Part shown: piece after piece, positions 51,648-63,329 of the stretch
Layout: each line of letters opens with the position of its first letter
Numbering within the stretch: the stretch's first letter is position 1
DNA from: Trichostrongylus colubriformis
Lineage: Eukaryota > Nematoda > Chromadorea > Rhabditida > Trichostrongylidae
Assembly: GCA_963978905.1 (NCBI GenBank)
Contig: OZ022259.1
Coordinates: 8,618,001 to 8,682,000 of the forward strand
Length of the DNA: 64,000 nucleotides
Direction of reading: 5' to 3'
Notes under the pieces: model-generated
The model's database searches: none
What the model was told of the DNA's origin: nothing
Seen by the model: only the letters and a program-made list of their open reading frames with translations
Made by a program: the position numbers and the translations under genes

Positions 51648-54600
51648 CTAATCATCAGGTGTCAACTCTTGCCACGGATCACCGCTCACCCAATTTACAG
51701 GCACTGCATCGATGATTTTCACACGTGGAAGGATTTCTCGAACTCGATTACGGTAAAAATGTTGAGTGCTGCAAACCACAGCCATTATATTACACAGTAG
51801 CAACTTTTGCTTTTTGTTGTTGTGGCACTTATTAGCGTAGATCATGGTATCCACCTGAGGTTACGTGTCTTACGCCCCGTTCATACTGCGACATGGTCGT
51901 GCGACATACAAGCCACACCCCGTGGTCAACGCTGCTCGCGCTTAGGCATGCAACATTACGTATGTAATATGTGTATCGATTTATGCTCGCAATCAGTTTA
52001 TCATGAGCGGAATAAGGCCCGCTCTCAGCAAACAATTGTCCGCAGAAAGCGTGCCGATGAGAGCTCATCTCATGCGCCACTTGTCTTTTTTTGGCTACTA
52101 TCCATCGCTGATTTATTGGTGTGTTGTCGGGACAGTGCAGCGCAACGCGGTGGACGACGCGATGCTTGCGAGTTAGGAGCCCGTATGTAGAGGGTTCTAC
52201 AGCGATTACAGCGTGTCGCACCCGCAATAAAGCGCAATCAGGTGTGTGCCTTTACGACGGAAAATCGCTTCGCGGCGTCGCACTCGCGGCGCCATCTGTA
52301 CGACTTGCCGAATCGATTGCCCTTGGGAGCCCGACAGAGCGCGGCTGCGTCACCTCTACACTTCTACCCATGCCACACTGCCTCCTGTACTCATGCACCC
52401 TACCTCCTCCACCCATGCCGCACTGCCTCGCTTGAAGGCTGCCATTCTTGCACTGGTACTCGCACCCGCCGACTCGTTCGGCGCGTGAAAAACAGTCATA
52501 AGTGCACACACCCGGCGCGAGCGTTCTAGAACCTGCTACATGAGACATCTCTGTCTTGCACGCCGCACACGTCCTTGTGCAGACGATACTATCCCATCGG
52601 TACACAACCTTATCCATGATTTAACAAAAGTGAAACACAGGGCGCTTTTCGAAGTACTCCACCAGAACTATGTTTTTGGTGTAAATGGCCACATACAACG
52701 AATGATTCGTGGACCTACCTATATATGGGGTTCATTTCCAGTGTAACATCCCTCAGAGATGGTAAACGATTCAAGTAGGCAACTTCTGACCAATTCGAGA
52801 TCTGAGCAAGCATGTGTGGTTTTTAAGGTGATCGATATATCATTCCTGAATGCCTCACCCGATTTCTGCGTATCCACAAACTCTTTAGATTTGTGAGATG
52901 TTGAAGATTTTCAATCTTTTCAATTTGGTTATCATTGAGATCAAGGGTGACAAGTGCGACGTTGTTGACAAGTCTTGAAAAAAATGCAAGTATTAAACTA
53001 AAATTAGACTTGCAAATTGAGTGAGTCGAGCTCTTACGCAAACTCTGTGTGGGCCTTATGATCAATATTTTGGGTGAACGAGCATGCCGAGGCATTGATC
53101 GCGGAGCCTACCTTGTGAGTGCGTTACGGAACGCAGCGATGATTGCAGTCACTTGTGACATTGACCAATGGTGATCATTCAGGCGACTGGGCGATTCGGA
53201 TAACTTGGCAAATAGGCAGCACGAGAAAATAGCATCGATTGTGCTATACGGATAAGTAAGTGGTTGGATGATGCGAAATAGGCAAATAGGTGATTGGGTG
53301 ATCGCAAGTGGGGCCGAGCTATGGGTCGATATCTATCTTCTTTTTTTCGCTTATTTGCTTGATCACCCGAATTTCCGACACTGGACAGTGACTGAGGCCG
53401 CGTTTATACTCAGCGGCGGCAGGGCGTGGCTGCGTTCAAAGGCAGCGAGGCAGAGTGGCACGGGTTAGGTGCAGAGACGACGCAGGGGACAAGGAAGGGT
53501 GGCACAGGTGAAGACGTAGAGACACGCAGCTACGCCCTGCCGCCGGCACCACAAAGCATGAACGCGGCCTTAGGTAGCTATCATAGTGGTGGGATTCGCG
53601 TTTTTACCAATTCTTAGCAAACGATAGATACTTATCAAATGGGAGAATCGCAAAGTTGGCGTTTTTGTGAAAATGTGGGATTCTGGAGTCTGCGGAAAAA
53701 GATTAGATACGTGTTGATTATCAGGCTCCGCCTCTGAAACATCTAGAAAAAACGGGAATTCCTCATTTCCGCATTTCCATAAAAACGCAATTTTCGCACT
53801 TTTGATCAAGACGTATGTATCTAATGTTTCCGTGATCCCACAACTCTGCAAGAACGCAGATTCCACCGCCATGAACGCTACGTTACTTCAAAGACACCGT
53901 TAGGGGCAATTTTGTCAAATTGGGGAATAGGGGGAATACGAAAGTAGAGGTGCTCAGTAATATAACAGTTGAAAAAGAACGACATAAAACGGCGAAAAAA
54001 CCAAGAAATAGGAACCCGAAATTCCCCCTTCTCTTTCTCGTCCTCTGCGTCTCCAGCCGGAGTGGACTGAAGACAGGCCAGAGTCCGAACCAGCCGGCCG
54101 CGATTGTTGTCCCGCCCCTCCACGGCGACTCCCCTGGCCGCATAACCGCATAACGACATGCCGTGCTGCGGGGTCGTCATAAGACCCCAAGCCGCGTTTT
54201 TTTTTTTTAATGCGATTTTCATCATATGTGCCCTCTTCTGAAGTAGAAGGTTCGTTTCAGAAAACATCTACTCCAGGTTCTCAGTTTTCCCTTACCTGTA
54301 GTGCCTTTAATCCAATATCGCCCTGCTATATAACCATGCGTAGGACATTTGTTCGGAGCAACTGTCGCTTACCCTGCGATTCGTGTGATCCCGTTTTGTG
54401 AGAGGGCGAGATCGACGAGGTTTGTCAGGCGATCAATTCCCTCGATGGTTCGGATAGCGTTGCCGATGAAGCTCAACACGGTCAGTTCACGTAGCGCTGA
54501 CAAACCTTTAATAAACTTATATTTTATAGTTTAAGCAGTGGGTTGGGTAGGTAAGCAACTCTTATTTGAAAATTATTTCTTTCCATTGTACCTATGCGGA

Positions 54601-57600
54601 ACTCGAACAAAGCCCTTTGGACATAATACCTTCTATTTTTGTGATCTGATTCGCACCAAGAAAAAGCTTTTTCAGAGTTGTTAAGTGCTCCAAATTCTCC
54701 ACTTTTCTCAAACGATTATCCGCAAGTTCCAATAACTCAAGCGATTTCAACTAAAATCTGATATTTTTATTTGACCACGTCCGAACTGGTATCAAATTTT
54801 TTTACCCACATTTTCTAATCCTTCGATTTTTGTGAGTTTATTCCTGGTGAGATATAGTTCCTTTAGCTTTTGTAATGTATCAAGTCCTTCGATTTTTGAG
54901 ATTCGATTATAAGAAAGGTCCAAAATAACCAGGTTTGGTAAGTCGGAGAGGTTTTCTATTCTTGTTACCTAAACTTTAAATACACAACCTCGATGGCAGT
55001 CCGTTATCGAGTGTCCGCTCTGAGAACAACTGCGCAATGTTGAGTTTCTCTCGATGAAGCACACACCGAATCGAGTTAGTTGCATAAAAACCTGCTCACC
55101 ACATAGAAAGCGGTGTGCAGAACAATGACAGAATTCATCAGAAAAAACGGCCGAAATCGGGGGATCATTAGTAAAGTAGCCGAATCAGTAACTACTAAGT
55201 CACATTAGCATAGCGATGAGAAGAAGATCTGCTAGCTGATTCATAGTTCGCGATGACTGAGCCACGAGCGACGAGATATAGAGTAAATGCAGATACGCAG
55301 ACTAGTCTAGTTTCCGCAGCCAAAAGCCCTCTGGAGGAAATCGCAGGTAACTAAACTAGTCTGCGTCTCTGCATCCACATTATCTTTCCACCTCTCTAGG
55401 TACCTTCAAGTAAGTCTTTGGATTAGTAGCGAAGTAGTAGTCCTAGAGGGTTTTCGGTAGCTAATGGAAAGATTGATAGATTGAATGCGTGAAACCCTGT
55501 AAAAGTAGAATGGAAAAGGGAGAGAGGCAAAGCGGCATATAAGAAGAGAGAGCGCGTGTATGGAGGGAGTGCGATAGGATTACGTGGCAAAACGTGGCAG
55601 CAACGCTGGAGCAGTTCTTACGGCCACTCCAGTGCGGATATTCTCAGTGCTGCAATTTATCGAACAGCACGTGTGTTTGTTTTGTTTTTTTTTTGTGTTT
55701 TTGATGTTTTTGCTGGACTGCTGTGTGCTTACTTAGATGTGGTCAAGCAAATCATTACCTTTTTCCGTAACAAGTACAAAATTAATACTACTAAGATGAA
55801 TATCTTAAATAAGTTTTACACCAAGTGCTTCCATAATAAGGTAAAACCGCTACTGGCTCTTAACAACAGTAAAAGCCAAAGGGTAGGAGTTTCGCTAAAT
55901 CACATTAGAGACTATCATAAAAAATTTGAGTTTTTCCGTCTTGATAAAGCCAGCAATAACTACTATTATGTAAAACTATTATTGCATGGTATTATTTGTA
56001 AAAAATTATATGTTACTATCATAATGGAAGAAATGGGTATTAGATATGATTTTAATACCAGGTGCTTTGCTAAACAATTCACAAATAATATTCATGAACT
56101 TATACCGGATACTAGTAAACTTACACTTATCAGTAGACGAACTCTTTTACACAAGAAACAATCTAAGTAATGAAGCAGAAACAGACACGCACTGTTGCAA
56201 GTTGCATAAAAACCGGTTAAATTTCGATTTATCACCGGAGCCTGTAGAAGTAGTCTTGAACCTTTTTCAAAGGAACTCCATGTAATCTTCTCATATTAAA
56301 CGTCATTTTATAAATTACTTACGCATAGTACAAGATAGAAATAGAACTAAGAAAATTTATTGGGCTATTAACAATATCAACATAAGCAGGGAACTTTGCA
56401 CTGTCAAGCACGATAACATGAAATTATATACGGCGGATTTTACGGATATGTTTACCAACTTGGAACATAAATTAATAATCAGTAATATGCAACAACTATT
56501 ACATTTATGCTTTAAGAATTCGGGCAAATCACTTATTGCTAGTAATCGATGCATGGTTTACTATACTAAAGGCAGTTTAGTCAAGGAAAATCTTAGATAT
56601 TGCAATAGCACCGACCTTATTTTTTTGATAGCGCTTTTATTAAAAAATAAATTTTGTATTTTTGGAGGAAAAGTGTTTAAACAAAACAAAGGTGTTCCAC
56701 AAGGTGGTAACTTCAGTCCACTATTAGCCGATCTCACCCTTTTGGCATTAGAATATAATTATTCTAAAAATATAAAGTATACTAGGAATAAATTGTTCAT
56801 TCCATACAGATATATGGATGATTTATTAGTCCTACACAATCAATGTGAAGCAGTTGCAGATGGATGTATTAAAGAGGTTTATAAGGATGCTATAGAGGTT
56901 AAAAAGACTCACTACTCCGAAACTGGCAGCAATTATCTGGACTTAACTATTGTAATAGATGCGAACAAAGTCAAGACAAAGTTGTATAATAAAACGGATA
57001 ATTTTGATTTCAAAGTTATTAGCTTTCCACATTACAATACAAACATTTTCATAAACACTAAAGCATCAGTCATATACACAGAAACCCTCAGGATAGCCAA
57101 CACCTGCACTGAATTAAATGTATTTTTGGAAAAAATACAGGGTATTTTAACATTTCTGGTATATAATGGATTCAATAGAAGTCATAACATCTGATGTTAT
57201 CAAGTGCATTTATAAAAACAAGTTCATCAGTCATATCCTGAGGGTTAGTCATAAGTATGATATTATAGATGATCTCAAAAAAATTTAAAAAAAACTAGTA
57301 AATACAAATTTAGGACAGCCTTCTGTTTAAACCTTTAGTTTCTCAACCCTCTCACTTCCTTCCCTCATTTCTATTCATAACGCCAGCTACTCTTTTTAAC
57401 AGTCCTGACATCGCTCTATGTACACCCTTTCCTTAGATGCACATAAATCCGTTTATACACTGCCTTCAACGCGGTATATGTGTGAATAGGTTGGTGTCGC
57501 GCCCCAATCAATTTGTGGTTACACGAGGTCTTGCCTGCCTCTTGCCTGACTATCAAACCTAATGTATAACGATTCGCCTTCTTGACGGGTTTCTTCACAT

Positions 57601-60600
57601 ATAAATGCATAGGCGCTTTTTCTTGTTATTCATCTGCCAAAAGATCTCTTGTTGACGAGCTAGTTGTTTTCGAGCGTCGTCTTCGTGGTTGTTCGGAGTG
57701 GAAATTGTAAACTCGGCCATGGTAGTTGCAAATGAAGGACCAACTCAAGCGACGACCCCTGGTTGTATTGAAGAATTCAGGGCATGGAAAGCCGCAACAG
57801 TCCTATCGATAACAGTGGCCGTATTAGATTTTATTGCGAATGAAGGGCTGAAATGACGACGCTGATGAGAGGATGTAAGAATAGGATGACTTCTGATAGC
57901 ACCAGAAGGGAGAATTGAAACAAAATCTCGATAGAAATTTGGAAAAGTTCTATTTGGGATCGTGTCCGGCTCAATTTCAGCGCATTTCAATGATAGGAAA
58001 AAGGCTGTTGTGACACCAGACTCGATAGCGTAAAAGTGATACTGATTGAAGTACAACTGAGCTGCTCGTTAAACCTCAGCTGGAAACTGCTCGGATATCA
58101 GTCAGAATCTAGCATGGAGGGGTGCAGATGCTTGAGGATACGCTAGAAGATGACAGGAGATCCCACGCGAATGCCGACATAAGTTTGTACGGAGACTTGG
58201 AGCTTTCGGAAGGATGAAGCGGAGGCGCCTGCAATGGAGAGTTCAGGTAGAAACAAGAGCCTCGAGGTACTTCTTTAGCAGATGCCATCATATTCTTCAT
58301 CATCGCTGTTTGGATCTTCAGATTACCGGAAATGTTAACGACGAAGATGAGAACAAGCTTCCAATACGCACTGCGTCTCATAAGCTGAAACACGAATATG
58401 GCAAAAAGCCATGTTGAAATTAAGCAGCTTTTTCTTTGTGTTAATAATAAAGCGGGAAAAAATTTTCCATTTTATTGTGCAATATGTTTTCGATGCAGCT
58501 GAGGGCTTTTGAGGCAATGGTAATCACCCAGCGGAGTCTAATGGACGTGCCAAATGCTTTCCAAAGTACGCTCACATTCAGACTGGTAATAAAGTCTGCA
58601 TTAGTGATATGTATTTAGGAATGGTTGCCGAGTCCTTCTAACATTGTGATGGTTCTCGTGAGAACTACGAAATCGAGGGTTGCATAGGTGCTTCGTGACT
58701 CTCGGACGAATTCCCACGAAGGTTCGCCTTATTGTTAGTGGTGAGTGACATGTGGAGATTTTCCAACTGATTTCGATTCATTCAACCTTTATGCGTTTGT
58801 TCATTATTACTTTTGTGTCTGTGTTGCATTCGAAATTTTTGACTGGTTGAGAAATTTTTGTGGCTGATCAATTGCTGTTATTATTTTGTTCCCTTGCGTT
58901 GCTGGTATTTTTGTCCTCTTGCATTACTGGCATTTTCGTTCTCTTGCGTTGCAGGTAATTCAATTGAAATTGTTGAAATTTTGTCATATTCGTATCTTGA
59001 TTATCTGTCGCTAAGATAGGTTTTTCTCTAGCCTTATGATGTCATTATGATGATTGAAAGAATCTGTCTGTCCTAAGTGTTATAATGTCACAATGATGAT
59101 TGAAGGTTTGTCATTGTGATGACTGAAAGACAGTGCATTCTGTATCCATTTCGTTTTTTTGCAGCCTTTAAGCCGTACTCCCTCCGACGTCAGCGTCGCA
59201 AAGTGTGAAGGAGTGATAATCAATGTTTAATATTGCACAATGCAAACTAAATCACACGCAGCTCAGAATTGCATGAAATTACTTTAACAATGTTAAACAG
59301 ACCGGTAGGGGTCAACACAAGACTAGTGTGGTCCACAACTTCATTATAACCGAGGAGAAAGTTTATGGCCGGAATTCAAATGGAGCAGACTCGATGGTGG
59401 ATCGCATTGCGAGCGAAAACAGATACACATGATCAAACGTGCGAACACGGAGACCTTATTCCAGTGCGGACGGCATCCCCATGGTAATGCCGTTTGTCAA
59501 CGATACAGCATGGAAAGTCAACGGTGTGGTTGATAATTCTTCGCTCCCCACAAACCACCTCCGAATCTAAAACGGTTGCTCACACTTCAGACCCTAAGAG
59601 GACGTACGTGGGAGGGAGGGTTTTAGTTGATGCACTAACGATAATATATGCCAACTCTGGGGGTCAGTATACTTGATAATATGTATGTCGACAAATCGAC
59701 TCGAAGAGTGATACGTTTTAGTTACCTGTTGTGTTAGTGTTCATTGTTCGTTGTTAGAGCATGTATAGTGGTACTGTGAAACACCGCTTAGTTATAAAAG
59801 GTTTGTAGAATGAAAACTATCTACCTAAGAGAAGTATGATAAAGATATAGCAGTGGCATAAAAGGTGATGGGGAGAAGAAGCGGGGCTTAGTTTGCTCAC
59901 TGCGAGCCGACGGACAAGTACGCCTCAAGCTTCTTCAAACCACAAGTACAGCAAGGTACTATTGCTATATCTTGTGCGTGGATAAACTTTCTTATCTAAA
60001 AGTGTTGGAACCGCGTGGCAGAGAAGAGCAGGCTCGACTGAGAGCCAGAAGTACAGACTGACAGAGCTACCGTTGCTACATGTCAAGGATATTGGCAAAA
60101 ATACGTGGGGGGAACAAAAAGGCCCCTTCAAAAACGACTGGACGAACATTGCAAGGCCTTGCAAAAACTGGTTCAACTACTATAATTTCAGCGCTACCGA
60201 CACCTAACCGTTGTTCTTTATTGCCAATTTCAGGTAGATAACCACCGTCCCAGTTCGCGGACAACCAACAAGTGTGCTCTGACGCAACCGCGCTCACATC
60301 GAGGCCACGCTCTATCTAGCACTGTGATATGGTCTGTACATATCCTAATGAGAGAGAGAGCAATTATGCTGTCAATAACGAAGGCATAAAACAAATTCTG
60401 ACGTTGTTGCTGCTGCTGTTGCTACATTTCGAACTTGCCTGTGTGTAAATCCATTTGTACGATTAGTATCGATTATGCGCAGACTTTTGCTGCTAGTTCG
60501 TGCACAGTAGGGTGCGTTGAAGAGTGAAAGCAATCAGACATCGTTCAGGGTCGACCATTCGAACAAATATGTGAATATGGAAACATATATAAATACTTGT

Positions 60601-61877
60601 CGAGTAGTCGATTGGGCCAAGAGGCGGCTGGGCGAATAAGTGATTTGGCTAGCAATCGACACATATAGTCCATTTCGCGACGGCTGGCAGGGCGAGGCCT
60701 ACGGACTTGTATCGATCTCTCTCACCCCGCCACACACTCTCACCCAACTGTGTAGGCCACGCCCTGCCAGCCTTCGCGAACTGGACTGTGTGTACGTCCT
60801 AGTCGCCCATTGGTGAATTGAGCGGATCGGTGCGTGTTTATCCCTTTCGCCTCTCTAAGTATTCGCGTACTCGCTCGCAACATCTCCTTTTTCGTAGCAG
60901 TTTTTCTTCAGTAATTCAGTACGCCTATTCACCTATTCTCCAACTCTGAACAACCCTGAGGTGAATCCGCCATACCAAATGCCCACTTAGCACTTGCGCC
61001 AAGGTTTACTTGGTGCTAATGCAATGAGGGGAGCATCTCAGAAAAGCTGCACACCCAAAAATCTCCGAGTGATCTTTGAAGGGTCAGTCTGCATCTGACT
61101 ATTTTTGCCTAAACCTTAGTAAAGGAAGAAAGGGTATCCTCTCCCTTTCCTTTCTTACGTAAAATCAGCGTCCATAGTGGAACGTCCTCCATCTATACTG
61201 CCTGCATTAGAGAAAAGCTGAAGATTTGTCTCACATCTCTCAGCTTTTCCACTGGTGGATTCCAGCGCATGTGTCATGGAGAGGGGAGCAATCTGCTATT
61301 TTGTGACAGTTACAGCTTCATCAGTCGTTACGATTTTGTGGAGTCGCTTTCATGATTTTGGAAGTGGCGACGACGGATCACGCTGAGCGACCTAGTTAAC
61401 GTATGTGAAGCTTATACATGGCTATAGAACTCATGGATACGTTCGAATGCCATGTCCCACGTGACAGGGTTCTTGAATTCGGTCACCTTGCGCGAAGTGC
61501 CCTGCTGGTCCCGTAGTGTGTTTGCTACGCGCTCGGAAGCCGGCCGCCTTCTCGCGTGACCTGACCCTACTGGAGGGTTCTGTCGCACACTCCTGACTAT
61601 GACGGGACATTGTGGGCTGCTACCCTGCCTTTCCTCCCAGGCAGGAACACACTACGCACAAATTTCTAATATTTTCGTCTTTACGCCTTACTCACCTGGT
61701 TGTCATACAACGATAGACTAGTTAGTTTATGTAATCCATTGAAATTTTCCATCTTTTTAAGCAAATTCCATCGCAACGTTAGCATTTCTAGATTTGGCAA
61801 CATGTCAAAATTAGAAGCATACAATAGGCGACGTCTAGTCAGATCTAGCTGCCGCACATTTTCGTCCACTTCAATCT
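51648..61877 (-). CDS. sds-22: SDS22-type LRR regulator of protein phosphatase 1
   Basis: Seven coding exons in transcript order: 61877-61696, 54968-54810, 54750-54630, 54505-54373, 52973-52859, 52801-52719, 51768-51648 (stop). All junctions are GT..AG and keep frame, giving 303 residues. It is a continuous run of 22-residue SDS22-type repeats with pattern L..L.L..N.I.KIE.L, for example LDLSYNRISKIEGLDTLQKL and LDLNDNQIEKIENLQHLTNL, then a capping end with YRNRVREILPRVKIIDA like the SDS22 LRR cap. SDS22 binds the PP1 catalytic subunit and acts in PP1 maturation and mitotic/nuclear roles. The first visible exon starts two bases into a codon, so the short N-terminal exon is upstream (beyond 61877) and was not identified. 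The 6.7-kb intron 54969-61695 holds the reverse transcriptase on the other strand. Family F and A elements occupy other introns. Confidence 0.95.
51769..52718 (-). other. GC-rich sds-22 intron
   Basis: Last sds-22 intron. It is markedly GC- and CpG-richer than the flanks between about 51860 and 52600. It contains a repeated CCCATGCC(A/G)CACTGCCTC segment (near 52369 and 52416). It begins CCGTTCATACTGCGAC near 51878, reminiscent of family F termini. The open frames here on both strands are consequences of GC content. Confidence 0.5.
53395..53570. mobile_element. Family F MITE, 175-bp subfamily
   Basis: Begins AGGCCGCGTTTATACTCAGC and ends AGCATGAACGCGGCCT. GGCAGGGCGTGGCTGCGTTC on the left pairs loosely with GCTACGCCCTGCCGCCGGCA on the right. 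Confidence 0.8.
53889..54310 (+). mobile_element. MITE family A, full copy
   Basis: Begins CAAAGACACCGTTAGGGG and ends GTAGTGCCTTTAA; aligns along about 410 bases with the reverse complement of 36150-36559. Its right end lies about 60 bases from the sds-22 exon 54373-54505. Confidence 0.8.
55287..55374. repeat. Hairpin upstream of the reverse transcriptase
   Basis: Arms 55287-55311 and 55350-55374 match at 23 of 25 positions, around a 38-base loop. It lies about 420 bases before the first clear reverse transcriptase codons, on the same strand side. Confidence 0.8.
55797..57287 (+). pseudogene. Penelope-like reverse transcriptase, broken
   Basis: Motifs occur in the order of Penelope-like reverse transcriptases: an N-terminal LDKASNNYYYV block (near 55945), KLHKN (near 56204), an ADFTDMFTNL block (56433), KGVPQGGNFSPLLADL (about 56688), catalytic YRYMDDLLVL (about 56808), YLDLTIV, and DNFDFKVISFPHYNTNI. 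The C-terminal block with SHKYDIIDDL ends at a stop at 57285-57287. It is interrupted: the frame changes between about 56110 and 56170, an in-frame TAA lies at 56283-56285, and the frame changes again near 57165. The catalytic Asp pair is intact. No GIY-YIG endonuclease is visible. Codons are strongly A/T-ending, unlike the neighbouring sds-22 and feh-1 exons. It lies antisense in an sds-22 intron. Indel sequencing errors could explain some breaks. Confidence 0.85.
58893..58961 (+). repeat. 25-bp tandem repeat, three copies
   Basis: CTTGCGTTGCTGG starts at 58893, 58918 and 58943 with small changes (CTTGCATTACTGG, CTTGCGTTGCAGG). A looser repeat of GTCATTATGATGATTGAAAG follows at 59040-59130. 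Confidence 0.7.
60668..60786. repeat. 35-bp inverted repeat (small foldback)
   Basis: Arms 60668-60702 and 60752-60786 agree at about 32 of 35 positions and are GC-rich (GGCTGGCAGGGCG / CGCCCTGCCAGCC), with a 49-base centre. Confidence 0.8.
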
Positions 61878-62567
61878 CTGAAAAATAAAATAACGAATTT
61901 TTGCAACTCTGCCAACTCTTTCGGAAGTTGGTGCTCCCCATCTCAGATAATACGCATATGTGCAACTCGCAGTGTGAGGCATGTCCACAGCTTGGGGTGC
62001 TATCCTGAAGAGGGGAGGTGCACAACACTTATCCGGCGTCCCGAGCAGTTCCTGCCCAAAGTCCAGGAAGGTCGAGGCTTTTTTTCTCTCATATTGGAGC
62101 TCAGACGAAAATATTCGCCTGAATATTATAGCATTTGGTAATATAGCGTCAAAATGACACGTCAGTGACGCTTAACTGTTCAAAATTCTATGAGATGCCC
62201 CCTCATTAGGATAGGACCAGCTTGTGAATGGATAATATACAGGACTGGTGACATCAACATGGTCAGGTAAATGCGATTCCGAAGAAGAATAGTAGGAAGT
62301 GAGAACGAAGCAGGTAAATCAACGGACCTATCTGTTCTTTTACAATATTTCCGTTGCCATCATTGGAGCACATTACCGCACCTGAAAGCTGCACCATCTC
62401 GAATGAGCACCACCGCTATCCTCATTGCCGTTGTTGAAAAACATCATCATCTGGAAAGCCTATTGATCTTGTGTCATATGCATAATTCACCTCACATGCG
62501 TTCATCAAAGTGATGCCCATTCTAGAACACCCCTTCCGTATAGGCACCAGAGATTTTGAGAATTTTT

Positions 62568-63048
62568 TAAAGGAATCGTCCACGGAAAGATGAGTTTTTG
62601 TTACACATATATTTGTGTTGAATTTGCCTAATGTGGGCCGCATGCAAAGTTCCGCACGAAAAACATGAGAATCTAAGATACAGCGCCACAAAGTCTCGGC
62701 CGAGTGGGCGGGGCCTCTGAGCAAGTGCCCAACCCGTCGTCCGCCGCCGTCGGAACGCGTTGTAGGAGCAGAACCTTGCTCAAAAAGTACCACTCGTCGT
62801 CCCCGGGAACGCATTGTAGGACCAGAACCTTGCTCAAAAAGTACCACTATCCGTCCCCAACCACGGCGAAGACGGAACGGGGCCTTTACTGCGAAGCCCC
62901 GCCCACTCGGCAGGGAATTCGGGGAGCTGTATCTTGGTCGAATTTACACTTTTTCGCGTAAACTTTGCATGCGGCGCTATGAGGCAAATACGACATAAAT
63001 ATATGGGTAACAAATAAACTCATTTTTCAGTGGACGATTCCTTCAACC
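62568..63048. mobile_element. Foldback element with internal tandem duplication
   Basis: Left arm from AAAGGAATCGTCCAC and right arm ending GTGGACGATTCCTTC are complementary over about 150 bases, including GCCGCATGCAAAG / CTTTGCATGCGGC and GAGTGGGCGGGGC / GCCCCGCCCACTC. The centre has a 54-base direct duplication (62752-62859) carrying AGAACCTTGCTCAAAAAGTA twice. Confidence 0.85.
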
Positions 63049-63329
63049 TCTTCCATCCATGAGCGAGTGGTTCAATGGTTCATACGAAATTAGCTGAGAA
63101 TGACAGGTTGAACGTTTCAATATACTTCATAAAAGAACGGAGTAGAACCTTAGCCTTTATATTTTTGTCATCCGACCTAGAACCAGTCCTCGAAGTGTAA
63201 AGTATCATCGCACCGGTGATAGTACCTTCAGTTTGCTCAACACAACATGGCATCCCTTGAGTAGTGAATAGTTTTCGAGTGGAGCGGAAGAGGAGCATGG
63301 TGAGGTTTGACCGACATGAAGACCACTAT

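Larger units (their letters stand above)
52974..54372 (-). other. sds-22 intron with two MITEs
   Basis: Intron between the exons at 54505-54373 and 52973-52859. It holds the family F MITE at 53395-53570 and the MITE family A copy at 53889-54310. No coding exon seen otherwise. Confidence 0.7.
54969..61695 (-). other. Large sds-22 intron
   Basis: A 6.7-kb intron between the first and second resolved LRR exons. It contains a hairpin (55287-55374), the broken reverse transcriptase (55797-57287), a 25-base tandem repeat (58893-58961) and an inverted repeat (60668-60786). The rest (57300-58880, 59130-60660, 60790-61690) shows no recognisable coding or RNA feature. Confidence 0.7.

Noticed and set aside
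51807..52617. Overlapping 95-131 codon open frames on both strands
   Set aside because: Explained by the GC-rich block; the sds-22 exons flank it and join cleanly without it.
55556..55796. N-terminal 80 codons of the first reverse transcriptase frame
   Set aside because: No family similarity is seen before about 55797; the frame is probably open by chance, so it was not included in the RT.
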